DNA of 64,000 bases from Terricaulis silvestris (GCF_009792355.1 NZ_CP047045.1:1116001-1180000), one strand, 5' to 3'; shown: positions 36,102 to 46,685, counted from the stretch's first letter. Numbers and translations are program-made. The notes: generated by a model from the letters alone, not told the origin.

Positions 36102-36929
36102 CTAGCTGAGAGGGTTTCCCGCCAGAAGATCGTCGATGCGATCGTCGGAAGGGATGCCTCCTTTAAGCGCGCCGTCGCGAACTTTCTCCCGAGCCGCGTG
36201 CACGTCATTGAAGACCCCGATACGCCAGCGCTCCCAGTCGTCGTCCACGCATCCGACCGTGCCTCTGAGATAGGGCGAGAACACACCCAAGATGTCGATG
36301 AACGTCAGGGCCGTCGTTAGCACTAAGAACTGCTGTACCGGAATTGGCTGCGTGTTGTTGAATTTCATCAACACGCCGACACCTTCTGGCTTGTCGATAA
36401 CGACGCTTCGATCCTTGATGACCCGGTAGTCTGCGTGTGAACCGAAGCCACTGCAGAAATTCCAAGACAAGAGCAAATGTTCGATCGCGGCGTGCGCGGC
36501 CGGATCTTTCTTGTGGAGTGCGCGCAGGTAACGAACGTTGCCTTCGCCGTGCCGCTCATTTCGAACGTACTCTTCAGGAGATGCCCCGACTTGAACAATT
36601 CGGTATGCGTGCAGCGCGGCCTCGATCGCTATCCGCGTGCATGAGAACGCTTCTTCGATGCGGCACCTGAAGATGTTTGAGGTAGCGCTGAAGAGATTGG
36701 TTTGCGCGAAGAGCATGAGCTGGAGCACCAGCGCGGATGGGGGCGAAACCGCCTTGGCTGGCTTCGCCCTGTAAAACAGCTCGTTCACAGTCTCTATGAT
36801 GTTTATCTCCTGTCGGAGGTTGAAGACGCTCACCAAGACGTTTTGTTCGTCGACGCCGAGGTATCTGAGCATGTCGATGCGGTCGACTTCCTCAGCCCTT
36901 GCGCCGCTTCCATCATCCTGAATCGTCAT
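36102..36929 (-). CDS. hypothetical protein
   Basis: A 275-residue soluble protein of no recognised family. It has helical stretches (ALVLQLMLFAQTNLF; ALHAYRIVQVGA) and a central WNFCSGFGSHADYRV. Its base composition is clearly less GC-rich than its neighbours, and it stands beside two tRNA genes, which fits acquired DNA. The start at 36929 has CGGAG five bases before it; an upstream start at 36992 is less likely. A 14-bp palindrome (CTCAGCTAGCTGAG) covers its stop codon. Confidence 0.7.
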   Translation of the reverse strand: MTIQDDGSGARAEEVDRIDMLRYLGVDEQNVLVSVFNLRQEINIIETVNELFYRAKPAKAVSPPSALVLQLMLFAQTNLFSATSNIFRCRIEEAFSCTRIAIEAALHAYRIVQVGASPEEYVRNERHGEGNVRYLRALHKKDPAAHAAIEHLLLSWNFCSGFGSHADYRVIKDRSVVIDKPEGVGVLMKFNNTQPIPVQQFLVLTTALTFIDILGVFSPYLRGTVGCVDDDWERWRIGVFNDVHAAREKVRDGALKGGIPSDDRIDDLLAGNPLS

Positions 36930-37002
36930 GTTGGCTCCGTGATTTGTTTGCCTCATGTATGGAAGATCGCACGCGCGAGCGCGACCGCTCACGCGTGCTT
37001 TC

Positions 37003-38211
37003 TCAGCCCTTCACGCACACGACTTGGCGCAGCGTGTGCACCACGTCGATCAAGTCCGATTGCGCGGCCATGACGGCGTCGATGTCCTTGTAGGCCATCG
37101 GCGTTTCGTCGATCACGCCTTCGTCCTTGCGGCACTCCACGCCTTCGGTCGCCTTGCGGTGATCCGCCAACGTGAAGCGGCGCTTCGCCTCGGTGCGCGA
37201 CATGGCGCGGCCGGCCCCGTGCGAGCAGGTGCAGAACGAATCTTCGTTGCCCTTGCCGCACACGATGAACGACTTCGCGCCCATCGAGCCGGGGATGATG
37301 CCAAGCTCGCCCACGCCCGCGCGCACGGCGCCCTTACGGGTCACCCACACGTCGGCGCCGAAGTGCCGTTCACGCGCCACGTAATTGTGGTGGCAGTTCA
37401 CGGCGTGCTTCTCGAGCTTGAACTTCGGCAGGTTGTCACGGAGCGCACGCAGGGTGCGCTCCATCATCACTTCGCGGTTGGTGCGCGCGTAGTCTTGCGC
37501 CCAGCCGACCGCCGCCACGTAATCGTCGAACAGCTCTTCGCCTTCCATGAAGAAAGCGAGGTCCTTGTCCGGCACGTGGTAGCCGAGTTCGCGCTGCAGC
37601 AATTCTTCCCGAGCGCGCTCGATGAAGTACTTGCCGATCGCGTTGCCCGAGCCGCGCGAGCCCGAGTGCAGCATCACCCACACGCGGTCCTCTTCGTCGA
37701 GGCAAACCTCGATGAAGTGGTTGCCGCCGCCGAGCGTCGCCAACTGACCGGTTTGCGACTTCGCCGACGCTTTCGGGTGCTTATCGATGATCGCGCGGTA
37801 GCGATCGTCGAGGCCGGAGTCACGGTACGTGGTCTCCACCGAAGACGGCGTGTCGTTGTGGTTGCCACGCGGGCCGTTGCCGTGTGGCACGTTCCGCTCG
37901 ATCGCGCCGCGGAGGCGTGAAAGAGAGTCCGGCAGGTCGTTCGCTGTGAGCGACGTACGCACAGCCATCATCCCGCAGCCGATGTCGACGCCGACAGCGG
38001 CCGGGATGATCGCGCCCTTGGTCGGGATCACCGAGCCCACGGTTGCGCCAATACCGAAGTGAACGTCCGGCATCACCGCGATGTGGCTATGGATGAACGG
38101 CAGCGACGCAACATTGCGCAGCTGGTTCTCGGCTGCGTGCTCTACCGGCACGCCGCTGATCCAGGCCTTGATCGGCGCAGCTGCGCCTTGAATTTCTTCG
38201 TAGCCAGACAT
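37003..38211 (-). CDS. rtcB: RtcB family RNA ligase
   Basis: A 402-residue RNA ligase that joins 2',3'-cyclic phosphate or 3'-phosphate ends to 5'-OH ends, using GTP and manganese. The signature sites are PAAVGVDIGCGM, LGGGNHFIEV, HSGSRGSGNAIG and CSHGAGRAMSR (guanylated histidine). No rtcA or rtcR is adjacent. Its stop is 74 bases from the next minus-strand gene. Confidence 0.95.
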   Translation of the reverse strand: MSGYEEIQGAAAPIKAWISGVPVEHAAENQLRNVASLPFIHSHIAVMPDVHFGIGATVGSVIPTKGAIIPAAVGVDIGCGMMAVRTSLTANDLPDSLSRLRGAIERNVPHGNGPRGNHNDTPSSVETTYRDSGLDDRYRAIIDKHPKASAKSQTGQLATLGGGNHFIEVCLDEEDRVWVMLHSGSRGSGNAIGKYFIERAREELLQRELGYHVPDKDLAFFMEGEELFDDYVAAVGWAQDYARTNREVMMERTLRALRDNLPKFKLEKHAVNCHHNYVARERHFGADVWVTRKGAVRAGVGELGIIPGSMGAKSFIVCGKGNEDSFCTCSHGAGRAMSRTEAKRRFTLADHRKATEGVECRKDEGVIDETPMAYKDIDAVMAAQSDLIDVVHTLRQVVCVKG

Positions 38212-38264
38212 TGCTGGCCTCCTTTGTTTTCAACGTCTCAAGCGGCCTGGAGCGCATACGAAAA

Positions 38265-38291
38265 GCCCCTCCAGGCCGCGCCTTGGAGGGG
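38265..38291 (-). terminator. terminator after DUF4242 gene
   Basis: Stem CCCCTCCA/TGGAGGGG with an inner GG/CC pair; on the minus strand followed by CTTTT. It separates the DUF4242 gene from rtcB. Confidence 0.75.
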
Positions 38292-38344
38292 TTCTTCATG
38301 CTCCGTTTGTGGGGCATCGTACCGTGCATGCACGTCGTCCGCCA

Positions 38345-38620
38345 TCAGCCGCGTTCGGTGGTCGGATCGATTACACCGGTGATCTCGGTGATGACGTTGG
38401 CCGGAAAGCCGGAGATGCGGGCGTGTTCGCGGATGTCATCTTCATTGTTGGCCAAGTAGACGCAAAACGTTTGGTCCTTGGCCACATAGGAGTGCACCCA
38501 CTGCACCTTGGGCGCCAGCTGGGCCAAGGCCGCGTTGGAGGTCTTGGCGGCGCCGGAGAGATCGCTTTCGCCCATGGTGTGGACGCCGGGGATCTTCCGT
38601 TCAATCATGTACTTTTTCAT
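38345..38620 (-). CDS. DUF4242 (SCO4226-like) small protein
   Basis: A 91-residue ferredoxin-like-fold protein. It shows the DUF4242 pattern: MKKYMIERKIPGVH, VQWVHSYVAKDQTFCVYLA and DIREHARISGFPANVI. Relatives such as SCO4226 bind nickel; the role here is unknown. The ATG at 38620 starts the family sequence. Confidence 0.85.
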   Translation of the reverse strand: MKKYMIERKIPGVHTMGESDLSGAAKTSNAALAQLAPKVQWVHSYVAKDQTFCVYLANNEDDIREHARISGFPANVITEITGVIDPTTERG

Positions 38621-38729
38621 GGTCGGGTCCTCTGAGTTTGTTCGCTCCCAGGACCGTATCTGCCGTGGTGGGCGGCCCCCCACGAGCGGCCAGGATGACA
38701 ATCTGCGGGGGCGATCCCGCCAATCGCGC

Positions 38730-39530
38730 TCAGATGTCCTTCTGGACTACGTCCGGCGCGCTGTCGTCGTGCGCTTTGCCCAGGCCTTGCTCAAGCAGGG
38801 CTTCCCAGGCGGTCTCCGCAGTGTCGGCGAAGCGGAAAAGCGTGAGGTCCGCGGCGTCGATAGCGCCGTGTTCGACCAGCTTGTCGAAATTGATCACCGA
38901 ACGCCAATAGCCTTCGTCGAACAGAACAACGGGCACCATCGGCGCCTTGCGGGTTTGCCGAAGCGTGAGGATTTCGAACATCTCGTCGAGCGTGCCGAAA
39001 CCACCGGGGAAAACCACGAGTGCATTGGCGCGCATGGCGAAGTGCATTTTGCGCATCGCGAAGTAGTGGAAGTTGAAGGTGAGCTCTGGCGTTGAGTACG
39101 CGTTGGGCTCTTGTTCGTGCGGCAACAAGATGTTGAAGCCGATCGACGGCGCGCCCGCATCTTGCGCGCCGCGGTTTGCGGCTTCCATGCAGCCCGGCCC
39201 GCCGCCCGTGGCAATCACGTTGCAATGATCCGCTTCCACCGCACAGGCGCCGCCGCGCTCCGACGCGATGCGGCCGAACGCGCGCGCTTCGGCATACCAG
39301 CGCGCATGCGTTTCCGGGCCGCCGCTTTCCAACACACGCGCGCCGCCGAACACCACGATGGTGGAGATAATGCGCCGGGCTTTGAGGATCTGCTCAGCCT
39401 TTTCGTACTCGAGAAGAAACCGCACGCCGCGCGTGGACTCGCCGAGCAGGAAATCCGGATCCAGCGCCGCCAGCCGAAACGATGGGGAGGCGATCTGTGC
39501 GGAATTGGGTTTCTTGGGAGAGTCGGCCAT
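38730..39530 (-). CDS. LOG family protein (TIGR00730)
   Basis: A 266-residue Rossmann-fold protein of the LOG family, which includes cytokinin riboside 5'-monophosphate phosphoribohydrolases. The signature PGGFGTLDEMFEILTLRQT is present, with VFGGARV near the start and ATGGGPGCMEAANRGA in the nucleotide region. Members in bacteria with an N-terminal extension like this are often of unknown physiological role. Confidence 0.9.
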   Translation of the reverse strand: MADSPKKPNSAQIASPSFRLAALDPDFLLGESTRGVRFLLEYEKAEQILKARRIISTIVVFGGARVLESGGPETHARWYAEARAFGRIASERGGACAVEADHCNVIATGGGPGCMEAANRGAQDAGAPSIGFNILLPHEQEPNAYSTPELTFNFHYFAMRKMHFAMRANALVVFPGGFGTLDEMFEILTLRQTRKAPMVPVVLFDEGYWRSVINFDKLVEHGAIDAADLTLFRFADTAETAWEALLEQGLGKAHDDSAPDVVQKDI

Positions 39531-39547
39531 GTGCGTGAATATAGAGC

Positions 39548-39622
39548 GGCAGTCGGCAATCGGCAGTCGGCAATCGGGATTTGGCGCGACTTCCGACTGC
39601 CGATTGCCGGTTGGCGACTGCC
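39548..39622. repeat. heptamer inverted repeat, copy B
   Basis: Left arm of four GGCARTC heptamers (39548-39577) and a right arm with their reverse complement (39593-39622, with some changes) in the divergent gap between the LOG-family gene and mutL. Confidence 0.85.
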
Positions 39623-39661
39623 GAATCGCCGCTTTTCGTGTGCTAGACTCGCGGCCGAGTC

Positions 39662-41539
39662 ATGCCCATCCGCCGTTTGCCCCCCGAAGTCGTGAATCGC
39701 ATCGCCGCGGGCGAGGTGATCGAGCGCCCTGCCGCCGCCGTAAAGGAGCTGGTGGAAAACGCGCTCGACGCGGGCGCGAAGCGCGTTGCGGTGCGGATCG
39801 AGCGCGGTGGGTTGGGGCTGATCTCGATCGAGGATGACGGCGGGGGCATTCCACGTGATGAGCTGTCGCTCGCTGTAGAGCGACACGCGACGTCGAAACT
39901 GGTCGCGAGCGCTGGCGGGGGTGTCGATCTCCTCAACATCCATACGATGGGCTTTCGCGGTGAAGCGCTGCCTTCGATCGGCGCTGTCGCACGCTTGGCG
40001 ATTACGTCGAAAGCGCGCGGCGCGGATGAGGCGTGGTCGATCGCGCTGGAAGGCGGCGCGCTCGATACGGCGCGCCCGTCGGCTTGGGCGGCGCTGAGCG
40101 ACAACGGTACGCGTGTCGAAGTGCGCGATCTCTTCTTTGCAACGCCCGCGCGGCTGAAGTTCATGAAGTCCGAACGCGCCGAGATGATGGCCGTCTCCGA
40201 CATCGTGAAGCGCCTTGCGATGGCGCGGCCCGATGTGGCGTTTTCGTTGGAACATGACGGACGTATGTCGCTGCGGCTTTCTGCGGAGGGCGATCCGGAA
40301 AACGAGGGGCGCCGCGCGCGGCTTGCCGCCATCCTTGGCGGCGACTTCGCGCCGAACTGCATCCAGATCGATCAGAGGCGCGACGCAGTGCGGCTCTCGG
40401 GCTTTGCTGGATTGCCAACGTTCCATCGCGGCACGCGTGAGCACCAGCATCTGTTCGTCAACGGCCGCCCGGTGAAGGATAAGCTCATCGTCGGCGCCGT
40501 GCGCGCGGCGTACCAGGATTTGTTGGCGCGGGATCGCCACCCGGTTGCGGCGCTTTTCCTCGATCTGCCGCCGTCGGAGGTCGACGTGAACGTGCACCCG
40601 GCCAAGACGGAAGTGCGTTTTCGCGATGCGACGCTCGTGCGAGGGTTGATCGTGGGCGGCTTGAGTCATGCGCTCGCGGGAGCAGGCCATCGCGCGTCCA
40701 CTACGACGGCGCAAAGCGCGCTGGGCGCGGCGCGGGCTTATGAATCGCCGCAGCCGTTCTTGCGTCCCACAACGCATGTGTGGGGCATGGCGGAAGAACG
40801 CTTGGCCGCTGGCGACTTCATGGCGCCGAGCGGGCGTGTCGACTATGGAGCGCCGGCGTTCTCGCCGGCGATCTCACCTGATGTTCTGTCCGCCGCGCTC
40901 GCGGCCTTCGACGCCGGCGAGACGCCGGCGCTCCCTAACGACCCGGAAGACGCACGCTACTTCCCGCTTGGCGCGGCGCGCGCGCAGATCCACGAGACCT
41001 ACATCGTCGCGCAAACCGAGGACGGCATCGTCATCGTCGACCAGCACGCGGCGCACGAGCGGCTGGTGTACGAGCGCATGAAGCAGATGCTAGCCAATGG
41101 CGGCGTGCGCCGGCAGGCATTGCTTATTCCCGAAGTGGTCGAGCTTGATCCAAGCGAGGCTGAATCGCTTGCAGCGCGCGCCGAAGAGCTGGGCCAGCTC
41201 GGCCTCGTGATCGAACCCTTCGGCCCTGGCGCAATTCTTGTACGTGAAACGCCGGCATTGCTTGGCCATATCGACGCCGCCGGCATGTTGAAGGATTTGG
41301 CGGACGACATCACCGAACTCGGTGAGGCTCACGCGCTCAAGGAACGCCTGGAGGAAGTGTGCTCGTCCATGGCGTGCCGGGGGTCAGTGCGCGCGGGGCG
41401 GCGGCTGACGGGCGAAGAAATGAACGCGTTGCTTCGGCAGATGGAAGCGACGCCCTTTTCCGGTCAATGCAATCACGGCCGCCCGACCTACGTCGAGCTG
41501 AAGCTGGCCGATATCGAGAAGCTGTTCGGGCGCCGCTAG
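39662..41539 (+). CDS. mutL: DNA mismatch repair protein MutL
   Basis: A 625-residue mismatch-repair ATPase. The N-terminal GHKL domain has [21 protein letters not shown] and [13 protein letters not shown]. The C-terminal part carries the nuclease metal site [12 protein letters not shown], plus ACRGSVRAG and CNHGRPTY. So it is a nicking-type MutL, as expected for bacteria without MutH. Confidence 0.96.
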   Translation: MPIRRLPPEVVNRIAAGEVIERPAAAVKELVENALDAGAKRVAVRIERGGLGLISIEDDGGGIPRDELSLAVERHATSKLVASAGGGVDLLNIHTMGFRGEALPSIGAVARLAITSKARGADEAWSIALEGGALDTARPSAWAALSDNGTRVEVRDLFFATPARLKFMKSERAEMMAVSDIVKRLAMARPDVAFSLEHDGRMSLRLSAEGDPENEGRRARLAAILGGDFAPNCIQIDQRRDAVRLSGFAGLPTFHRGTREHQHLFVNGRPVKDKLIVGAVRAAYQDLLARDRHPVAALFLDLPPSEVDVNVHPAKTEVRFRDATLVRGLIVGGLSHALAGAGHRASTTTAQSALGAARAYESPQPFLRPTTHVWGMAEERLAAGDFMAPSGRVDYGAPAFSPAISPDVLSAALAAFDAGETPALPNDPEDARYFPLGAARAQIHETYIVAQTEDGIVIVDQHAAHERLVYERMKQMLANGGVRRQALLIPEVVELDPSEAESLAARAEELGQLGLVIEPFGPGAILVRETPALLGHIDAAGMLKDLADDITELGEAHALKERLEEVCSSMACRGSVRAGRRLTGEEMNALLRQMEATPFSGQCNHGRPTYVELKLADIEKLFGRR

Positions 41540-41641
41540 GTCAAAATACCTTCAAAACGCCTTGTTTGCGCGCGGTCTGCACTTGCGTTCGGATCGGCGA
41601 AGGCGAAGATGCGCGGGCGAGAGGATTCTCCGGGGACCTTC

Positions 41642-42556
41642 ATGACACTGACAAAGACATTGGCCGCAGCGGCGGCGCTGGCGTTGATTGCATCGCCGGC
41701 TTACGCGCAAAATCTGAACACCGGCGCTACTGGCACGTATGGTCAGGTGCAATTGCGCTCTGGCTATCAGCCCGATCCGTACACGGTCTCCGTCACCGCC
41801 GGCGGGCCGATTGAATCGACGCGCGCGGACGAGGATTGCAGCGCCGGCTACGTCGCGCAACGCGCTTCGTTTACACTGCGCTATACTGCCGGCGAACTAC
41901 CGCTCTATATCGGCGCGGTCTCCGATGCCGACACCACGATCGTGGTGCGCACGCCGAATGGCGAGTGGGTTTGTGACGATGACGGCGGCGGCGCGCTTAA
42001 TCCGCTGGTTACCTGGGAAGAACCTCGCACTGGCCGCTACCAGATTTGGGTTGGCCGCTTCGGCACGGAAGGCGAAACCGCAAACGCGACTTTGCACATC
42101 TCTGAAGTCGGTGGCCCGTCCGCGGCGCAGACCGGCGATGGCCCTGACTTCTCGCTTGAGCCTGCATACGGCTCGGTCGATCTCACCGGTGGCTTCACGC
42201 CTGATCCGCACACCGTCGCAATCGACGCCGGCGGCACGATCGATGCCTCCGTGCTCAACCAGCCAGGTTGCGTCGGCCGCATCGCGCAGGCGCCGGACTT
42301 CCGTTTGAACTGGACCGCTGGCTCCGGATCGCTGCCGCTGATCTTCTCGGTCGCGGCTGATTCCGACACCACGCTCGTCATCAACGACGCGCAAGGCAAT
42401 TGGGTATGCGATGACGATGGCGGCGAAGCGGGCCTGAACCCGTCGATCCGCTTCGACGCGCCAGCGTCGGGCCAATACGATGTCTGGGTTGGCACCTATT
42501 CCGAAGGTGATCTGCAGCCGTCGACACTGAACATCTCGGAACTGACGACGCAATAA
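41642..42556 (+). CDS. exported protein with duplicated domain
   Basis: A 304-residue protein with a signal peptide ending AYAQ. It is made of two similar halves of ~130 residues: each has DTTIVV- or DTTLVI-type strands, then NGEWVCDDDGGG or QGNWVCDDDGGE, NP, and GRYQIWVGRF or GQYDVWVGTY. This resembles the bacterial pre-peptidase C-terminal (PPC) beta-sandwich, but there is no peptidase domain. The acidic CDDDGG motif might bind calcium. Function unknown. The ATG at 41642 is preferred over 41609. Confidence 0.82.
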   Translation: MTLTKTLAAAAALALIASPAYAQNLNTGATGTYGQVQLRSGYQPDPYTVSVTAGGPIESTRADEDCSAGYVAQRASFTLRYTAGELPLYIGAVSDADTTIVVRTPNGEWVCDDDGGGALNPLVTWEEPRTGRYQIWVGRFGTEGETANATLHISEVGGPSAAQTGDGPDFSLEPAYGSVDLTGGFTPDPHTVAIDAGGTIDASVLNQPGCVGRIAQAPDFRLNWTAGSGSLPLIFSVAADSDTTLVINDAQGNWVCDDDGGEAGLNPSIRFDAPASGQYDVWVGTYSEGDLQPSTLNISELTTQ

Positions 42557-42580
42557 GCGGCGGACGGAAGCAAGAATCAG

Positions 42581-42609
42581 AAGGCCGCGCTTTCGGGCGC
42601 GGCCTTTTT
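42581..42609. terminator. intrinsic terminator, convergent gap
   Basis: A 10-bp perfect stem, AAGGCCGCGC/GCGCGGCCTT, with a 6-base loop and TTT after it on the plus strand. It follows the duplicated-domain gene and precedes the end of the VOC gene on the other strand. Confidence 0.88.
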
Positions 42610-42610
42610 G

Positions 42611-43051
42611 CTACCAGGCGCCAGTGTTCGGCATCGACGCCCACGGCTCTTGCGGCGGCAACGCCGCGCCTTCTTGCAGCAGCTCGATGGAAATGCCGTC
42701 GGGTGAGCGGACGAACGCCATGCGTCCGTCGCGCGGCGGACGATTGATGGTCACGCCGCCATCGGCGAGACGTTGGCACGCGGCGTAGATATCCTTCACG
42801 CGGTAGGCGAGGTGACCGAAATTGCGGCCTCCGCCGTATTCGCTCTCATCCCAATTATAGGTGAGCTCCACCATGGGCGCCTTCCTTTCGCGCGCCATTT
42901 CGGCGTCGTCGGGCGCTGCGAGGAAGAGCAAGGTGAAGCGCCCGGCTTCGTTTTCTATTCTGCTCATCTCGACGAGGCCGAGCTTGGCACAGAAGAAATC
43001 GAGCGCAGTGTCGAGATTGCCGACGCGGATCATGGTGTGCAGATAACGCAT
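42611..43051 (-). CDS. gloA: VOC family protein, glyoxalase I-like
   Basis: A 146-residue VOC-fold protein resembling lactoylglutathione lyase, which isomerises the methylglyoxal-glutathione adduct. Metal-ligand positions are visible: [24 protein letters not shown] and ISIELLQ. AGGAG lies five bases before the ATG at 43051. The upstream Nudix gene stops nine bases earlier, over this ribosome site. Confidence 0.88.
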   Translation of the reverse strand: MRYLHTMIRVGNLDTALDFFCAKLGLVEMSRIENEAGRFTLLFLAAPDDAEMARERKAPMVELTYNWDESEYGGGRNFGHLAYRVKDIYAACQRLADGGVTINRPPRDGRMAFVRSPDGISIELLQEGAALPPQEPWASMPNTGAW

Positions 43052-43059
43052 CTCTTCTC

Positions 43060-43533
43060 CTACCACACATCGCTAATGGGTGCGCCGTCGAACACTTCCG
43101 CGAGGCGCCGTTTCGTTCCCGGCGTGACGTCCTCGGGCAGGGCGTCGCGCGCGAAGAAGCCGCGCTCGGCGATTTCCGGACCAGGACGCGGCGCGCACGC
43201 GCGCCACTTGCCGACGCGATAGATCGCGACGTGATCGTTCCGAACGTATCGCTCGTTGTGATAGAGGCCGATCAGCTCGGGCGGATCAAGCGGTTCGACG
43301 CCGCCTTCTTCGGCCAGTTCGCGGATCGCCGCTTGGCGCGTGGTTTCGCCGCCTTCGACACCGCCGCCGGGCATATGCCAGCCGCTCGAATAGGAGTGCC
43401 GCACCAGCAGAATGCGGCCCGCCTCGTCGCAGCAGATGACGCGGGCGCCCAGCGTCATCGGCCGGCTGAACCGCCACCACAGGCGAAAAAGCGGTGTGAT
43501 CACCGGTTCGAATTTCAGGCGCCAATTACTCAT
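43060..43533 (-). CDS. Nudix hydrolase
   Basis: A 157-residue Nudix-fold hydrolase. The Nudix box reads [20 protein letters not shown] followed by GG. The N-terminus ([20 protein letters not shown]) is amphipathic. The substrate is not evident. An upstream in-frame ATG at 43656 adds 41 residues that are not family-like. It is in one unit with the VOC gene. Confidence 0.85.
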   Translation of the reverse strand: MSNWRLKFEPVITPLFRLWWRFSRPMTLGARVICCDEAGRILLVRHSYSSGWHMPGGGVEGGETTRQAAIRELAEEGGVEPLDPPELIGLYHNERYVRNDHVAIYRVGKWRACAPRPGPEIAERGFFARDALPEDVTPGTKRRLAEVFDGAPISDVW

Positions 43534-43695
43534 ATTTTGCGCACGTGCCCTGCGTTCTTGTTGGAATGACGTTGCGAAAGCCTCCGCGAAGCGATTGATA
43601 TCGCAGATCGCGCTTTCGTGACCGCCTTCCTGGCGGTTGCGGCAACTGCGCGTCAAGCTTGCGTTGGAGTGCGCGCTTTGTCATCGCCGCCCGCC

Positions 43696-44517
43696 ATGAA
43701 CAAGGTTTCACTACCGCCGCCGAAGATTGCGGGCGGCCCATACGTGATGGGCATTCTCAACGTCACGCCGGATTCGTTCTCCGATGGCGGCGCTGAGGGC
43801 GCCGCCGCGCCGCGCGGCTTGGCGATGATCGAGGCGGGCGCGGACATCATCGACGTTGGTGGCGAGTCGACGCGGCCAGGGGCCGAGCCCGTCGATGAAC
43901 GCGAGGAGATCGCGCGCGTGACGCCGGTGATCGCGGCGCTGCGCGCGTCGACAAAAGCGCCGATCTCGATCGACACGATGAAACCGGCTGTGGCGATGGC
44001 TGCTGTCTCCGCCGGCGCCACGATGTGGAACGACGTCAACGCGCTGCGTGCGCCTGGCGCGATGGACACGGCGGCGTCGATGCATCGTCCGGTGGTGCTG
44101 ATGCACATGCTGGGCGAACCGGGCACGATGCAGGCCGATCCGCATTACGACGACGTCGTGACTGAGGTGATTGCCTATCTGCGCACGCGCGTGATCGAAG
44201 CCGACGCCAAAGGTGTGGACGATATCTGGGTTGATCCGGGTATCGGCTTCGGCAAGACGGTGGCGCACAATTTGGCGTTGCTGAACGCCGTAGATCGCAT
44301 TGGCCGGGAGACTGGCAAGCCGGTTGTGATTGGCGCGTCGCGGAAACGTTTCATCGCGTCGATCGATGAGCGCGCGCGCGACGCCGGCAGGGATCGTCTC
44401 GGCGGTTCAGTCGCGGCGGCGCTGATCGCCGCGCAGAGGGGCGCCGCCATGGTGCGCGTGCACGATGTGGCTGAGACGGTGCAGGCGCTGAAGCTCTGGC
44501 GCGCCACGCAGGGCTAG
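43696..44517 (+). CDS. folP: dihydropteroate synthase
   Basis: A 273-residue folate enzyme that joins p-aminobenzoate to the pterin diphosphate. The pterin site has GILNVTPDSFSDGG and IDVGGESTRPGA, with DPGIGFGKT and GASRKRF later. The ATG at 43696 is preferred over 43618, which lies in the divergent Nudix gene's upstream region. thiD follows after 14 bases. Confidence 0.95.
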   Translation: MNKVSLPPPKIAGGPYVMGILNVTPDSFSDGGAEGAAAPRGLAMIEAGADIIDVGGESTRPGAEPVDEREEIARVTPVIAALRASTKAPISIDTMKPAVAMAAVSAGATMWNDVNALRAPGAMDTAASMHRPVVLMHMLGEPGTMQADPHYDDVVTEVIAYLRTRVIEADAKGVDDIWVDPGIGFGKTVAHNLALLNAVDRIGRETGKPVVIGASRKRFIASIDERARDAGRDRLGGSVAAALIAAQRGAAMVRVHDVAETVQALKLWRATQG

Positions 44518-44531
44518 CCTATCTCCAGCGT

Positions 44532-45344
<813 letters not shown>

Positions 45345-45347
45345 ACT

Positions 45348-45466
45348 CCCTCCCCCTTGTGGGGAGGGCTGGGGTGGGGGTGCGGGTGCCAGCTTTCTGA
45401 AACAGCACCGCCGTTACCCCCATCCGTCGCGCATTCGCGCGACACCTTCCCCACAAGGGGGAAGGT
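45348..45466. repeat. two-hairpin palindromic element, intergenic copy
   Basis: Left hairpin CCCTCCCC-CTTGT-GGGGAGGG (45348-45368); right hairpin CCTTCCCC-ACAAG-GGGGAAGG (45445-45465). Same design as the copies in ileS and the M16 gene, but the middle lacks GTTTGAACGCCCC. It lies between thiD and the PhzF-like gene. Confidence 0.85.
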
Positions 45467-45536
45467 TCACCTTGTTTGCCGCCTGCTGCGATTACGTTGC
45501 TGGTCCGAAACTCGAGTAACCGCCATATCTGTCGCG

Positions 45537-46553
45537 ATGAAAATCTGGATCGTGCACGCCTTTACGGACCGCCTGTTCACCGGCAATCCGGCCGCCGTCG
45601 TGCCGCTGGAGCGTTGGCTGCCGGACGCGGTGCTGCAAGCGATCGCGACCGAGAACAAGCTCTCCGAAACCGCATTCGTGGTGCCGACGGGGTTGAAGGG
45701 CAATTACCAGCTGCGCTGGTTCACGCCCGCGACCGAAGTGCCGCTGTGCGGCCACGCCACATTGGCGGCCGGCGCGATGCTGCTCTCCGAAGTCGATACC
45801 AGTCTCGAAGTCGTGGTGTTTGATACCCACGCCGGGGCGTTGATCGTGCGCAACACGCCCGAAGGCTACACGCTTGATTTGCCGCGCAAGCAGCGCAGCC
45901 CGTGGACACCGGAGGATGATGTCGCGGCCGCATTGGGCGGCGTTGAGTTGATTGACGCTTTCACAGGCGAATACGCCAACGTCGTGCTGGAAGATGAAGC
46001 GACGCTGGTCGCGCTGAAGCCGGATATCGCCGCGCTCAATCGCGTTATCCGTGGGCCGCGCCAGGGCAATCTCGTCGTCACCGCGCCGGCGGATGAGGGC
46101 AAGCCCTACGATTTCGTGCAGCGCTTCTTCGCGCCGGGCTCGGGCATCGACGAAGATCCGGTGACGGGTTCGGCGTTTGCCGACGCCGCGCCGTACTGGT
46201 GCGACCGCTTCGATCTCGAAAGCGTCATTGGATACCAGGCCAGCAAACGCGGCGGTTATATGCGCGCGATCCAGACGCTGTCCAGCGTGCGCATCCTGGG
46301 GCAGGTGTCCGTGTACTTGCGCGGCGAACTCGATCCTTCGCTGGCGCGTCTGCACAACCGGCTTGAGGATCATCCCGAAGCGCCCAAGCGCAAGAAGCGC
46401 CGCGCTCGCAAGGCTAAGGAACTGCCGGCAATCTTCGAGGATCCGATGTTGCCAGGCCTTGATGGTGAGATCACGCCGCCACCGCCGACCTCTCATCCGG
46501 CGCCGCCGGAAGCCGGCGAACCAGCCGCGCCTCGTATTGTCGTGACGAAGTAG
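45537..46553 (+). CDS. PhzF family isomerase with basic C-terminal tail
   Basis: A 338-residue PhzF-type isomerase. The catalytic glutamate is in ENKLSETAFVV, with CGHATLAAG and GSGIDEDPVTGSAF. The core ends near residue 275; the rest is a lysine/arginine-rich stretch (KRKKRRARKAK) then a Pro-rich tail absent from usual members. The ATG at 45537 is used; an upstream frame runs into the repeat. Confidence 0.88.
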   Translation: MKIWIVHAFTDRLFTGNPAAVVPLERWLPDAVLQAIATENKLSETAFVVPTGLKGNYQLRWFTPATEVPLCGHATLAAGAMLLSEVDTSLEVVVFDTHAGALIVRNTPEGYTLDLPRKQRSPWTPEDDVAAALGGVELIDAFTGEYANVVLEDEATLVALKPDIAALNRVIRGPRQGNLVVTAPADEGKPYDFVQRFFAPGSGIDEDPVTGSAFADAAPYWCDRFDLESVIGYQASKRGGYMRAIQTLSSVRILGQVSVYLRGELDPSLARLHNRLEDHPEAPKRKKRRARKAKELPAIFEDPMLPGLDGEITPPPPTSHPAPPEAGEPAAPRIVVTK

Positions 46554-46635
46554 CGGCATCATTTCCCGACGCTGCGGTCGAACAATGCGCCGCAGTAGAC
46601 AATAGAGGCGAAGCGGAGCACCACGGTCGGCGGGC

Positions 46636-46680
46636 CATCCGCTCCCAACGGCGGACGTCCATCTGTGAGGATGGGAGACA
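46636..46680 (+). promoter_or_regulatory. possible serC leader RNA motif
   Basis: Two small hairpins lie just before serC: TCCGC/GCGGA (46638-46655) and CCATC/GATGG (46659-46674). The second overlaps the GGGAG ribosome site at 46673, so it could mask it. The arrangement recalls the known alphaproteobacterial serC RNA motif, recognised here by position and general form only. Confidence 0.5.
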
Positions 46681-46685
46681 CGTTG

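Noticed and set aside
35780..36929. Genomic island integrated into a tRNA
   Set aside because: The unknown gene lies on the 5' side of the tRNA and no repeat of the tRNA 3' end or integrase was seen.
37003..38211. RtcB as part of an RNA repair defence operon
   Set aside because: No rtcA, rtcR or Hen1/Pnkp gene is next to it; a stand-alone rtcB is common.
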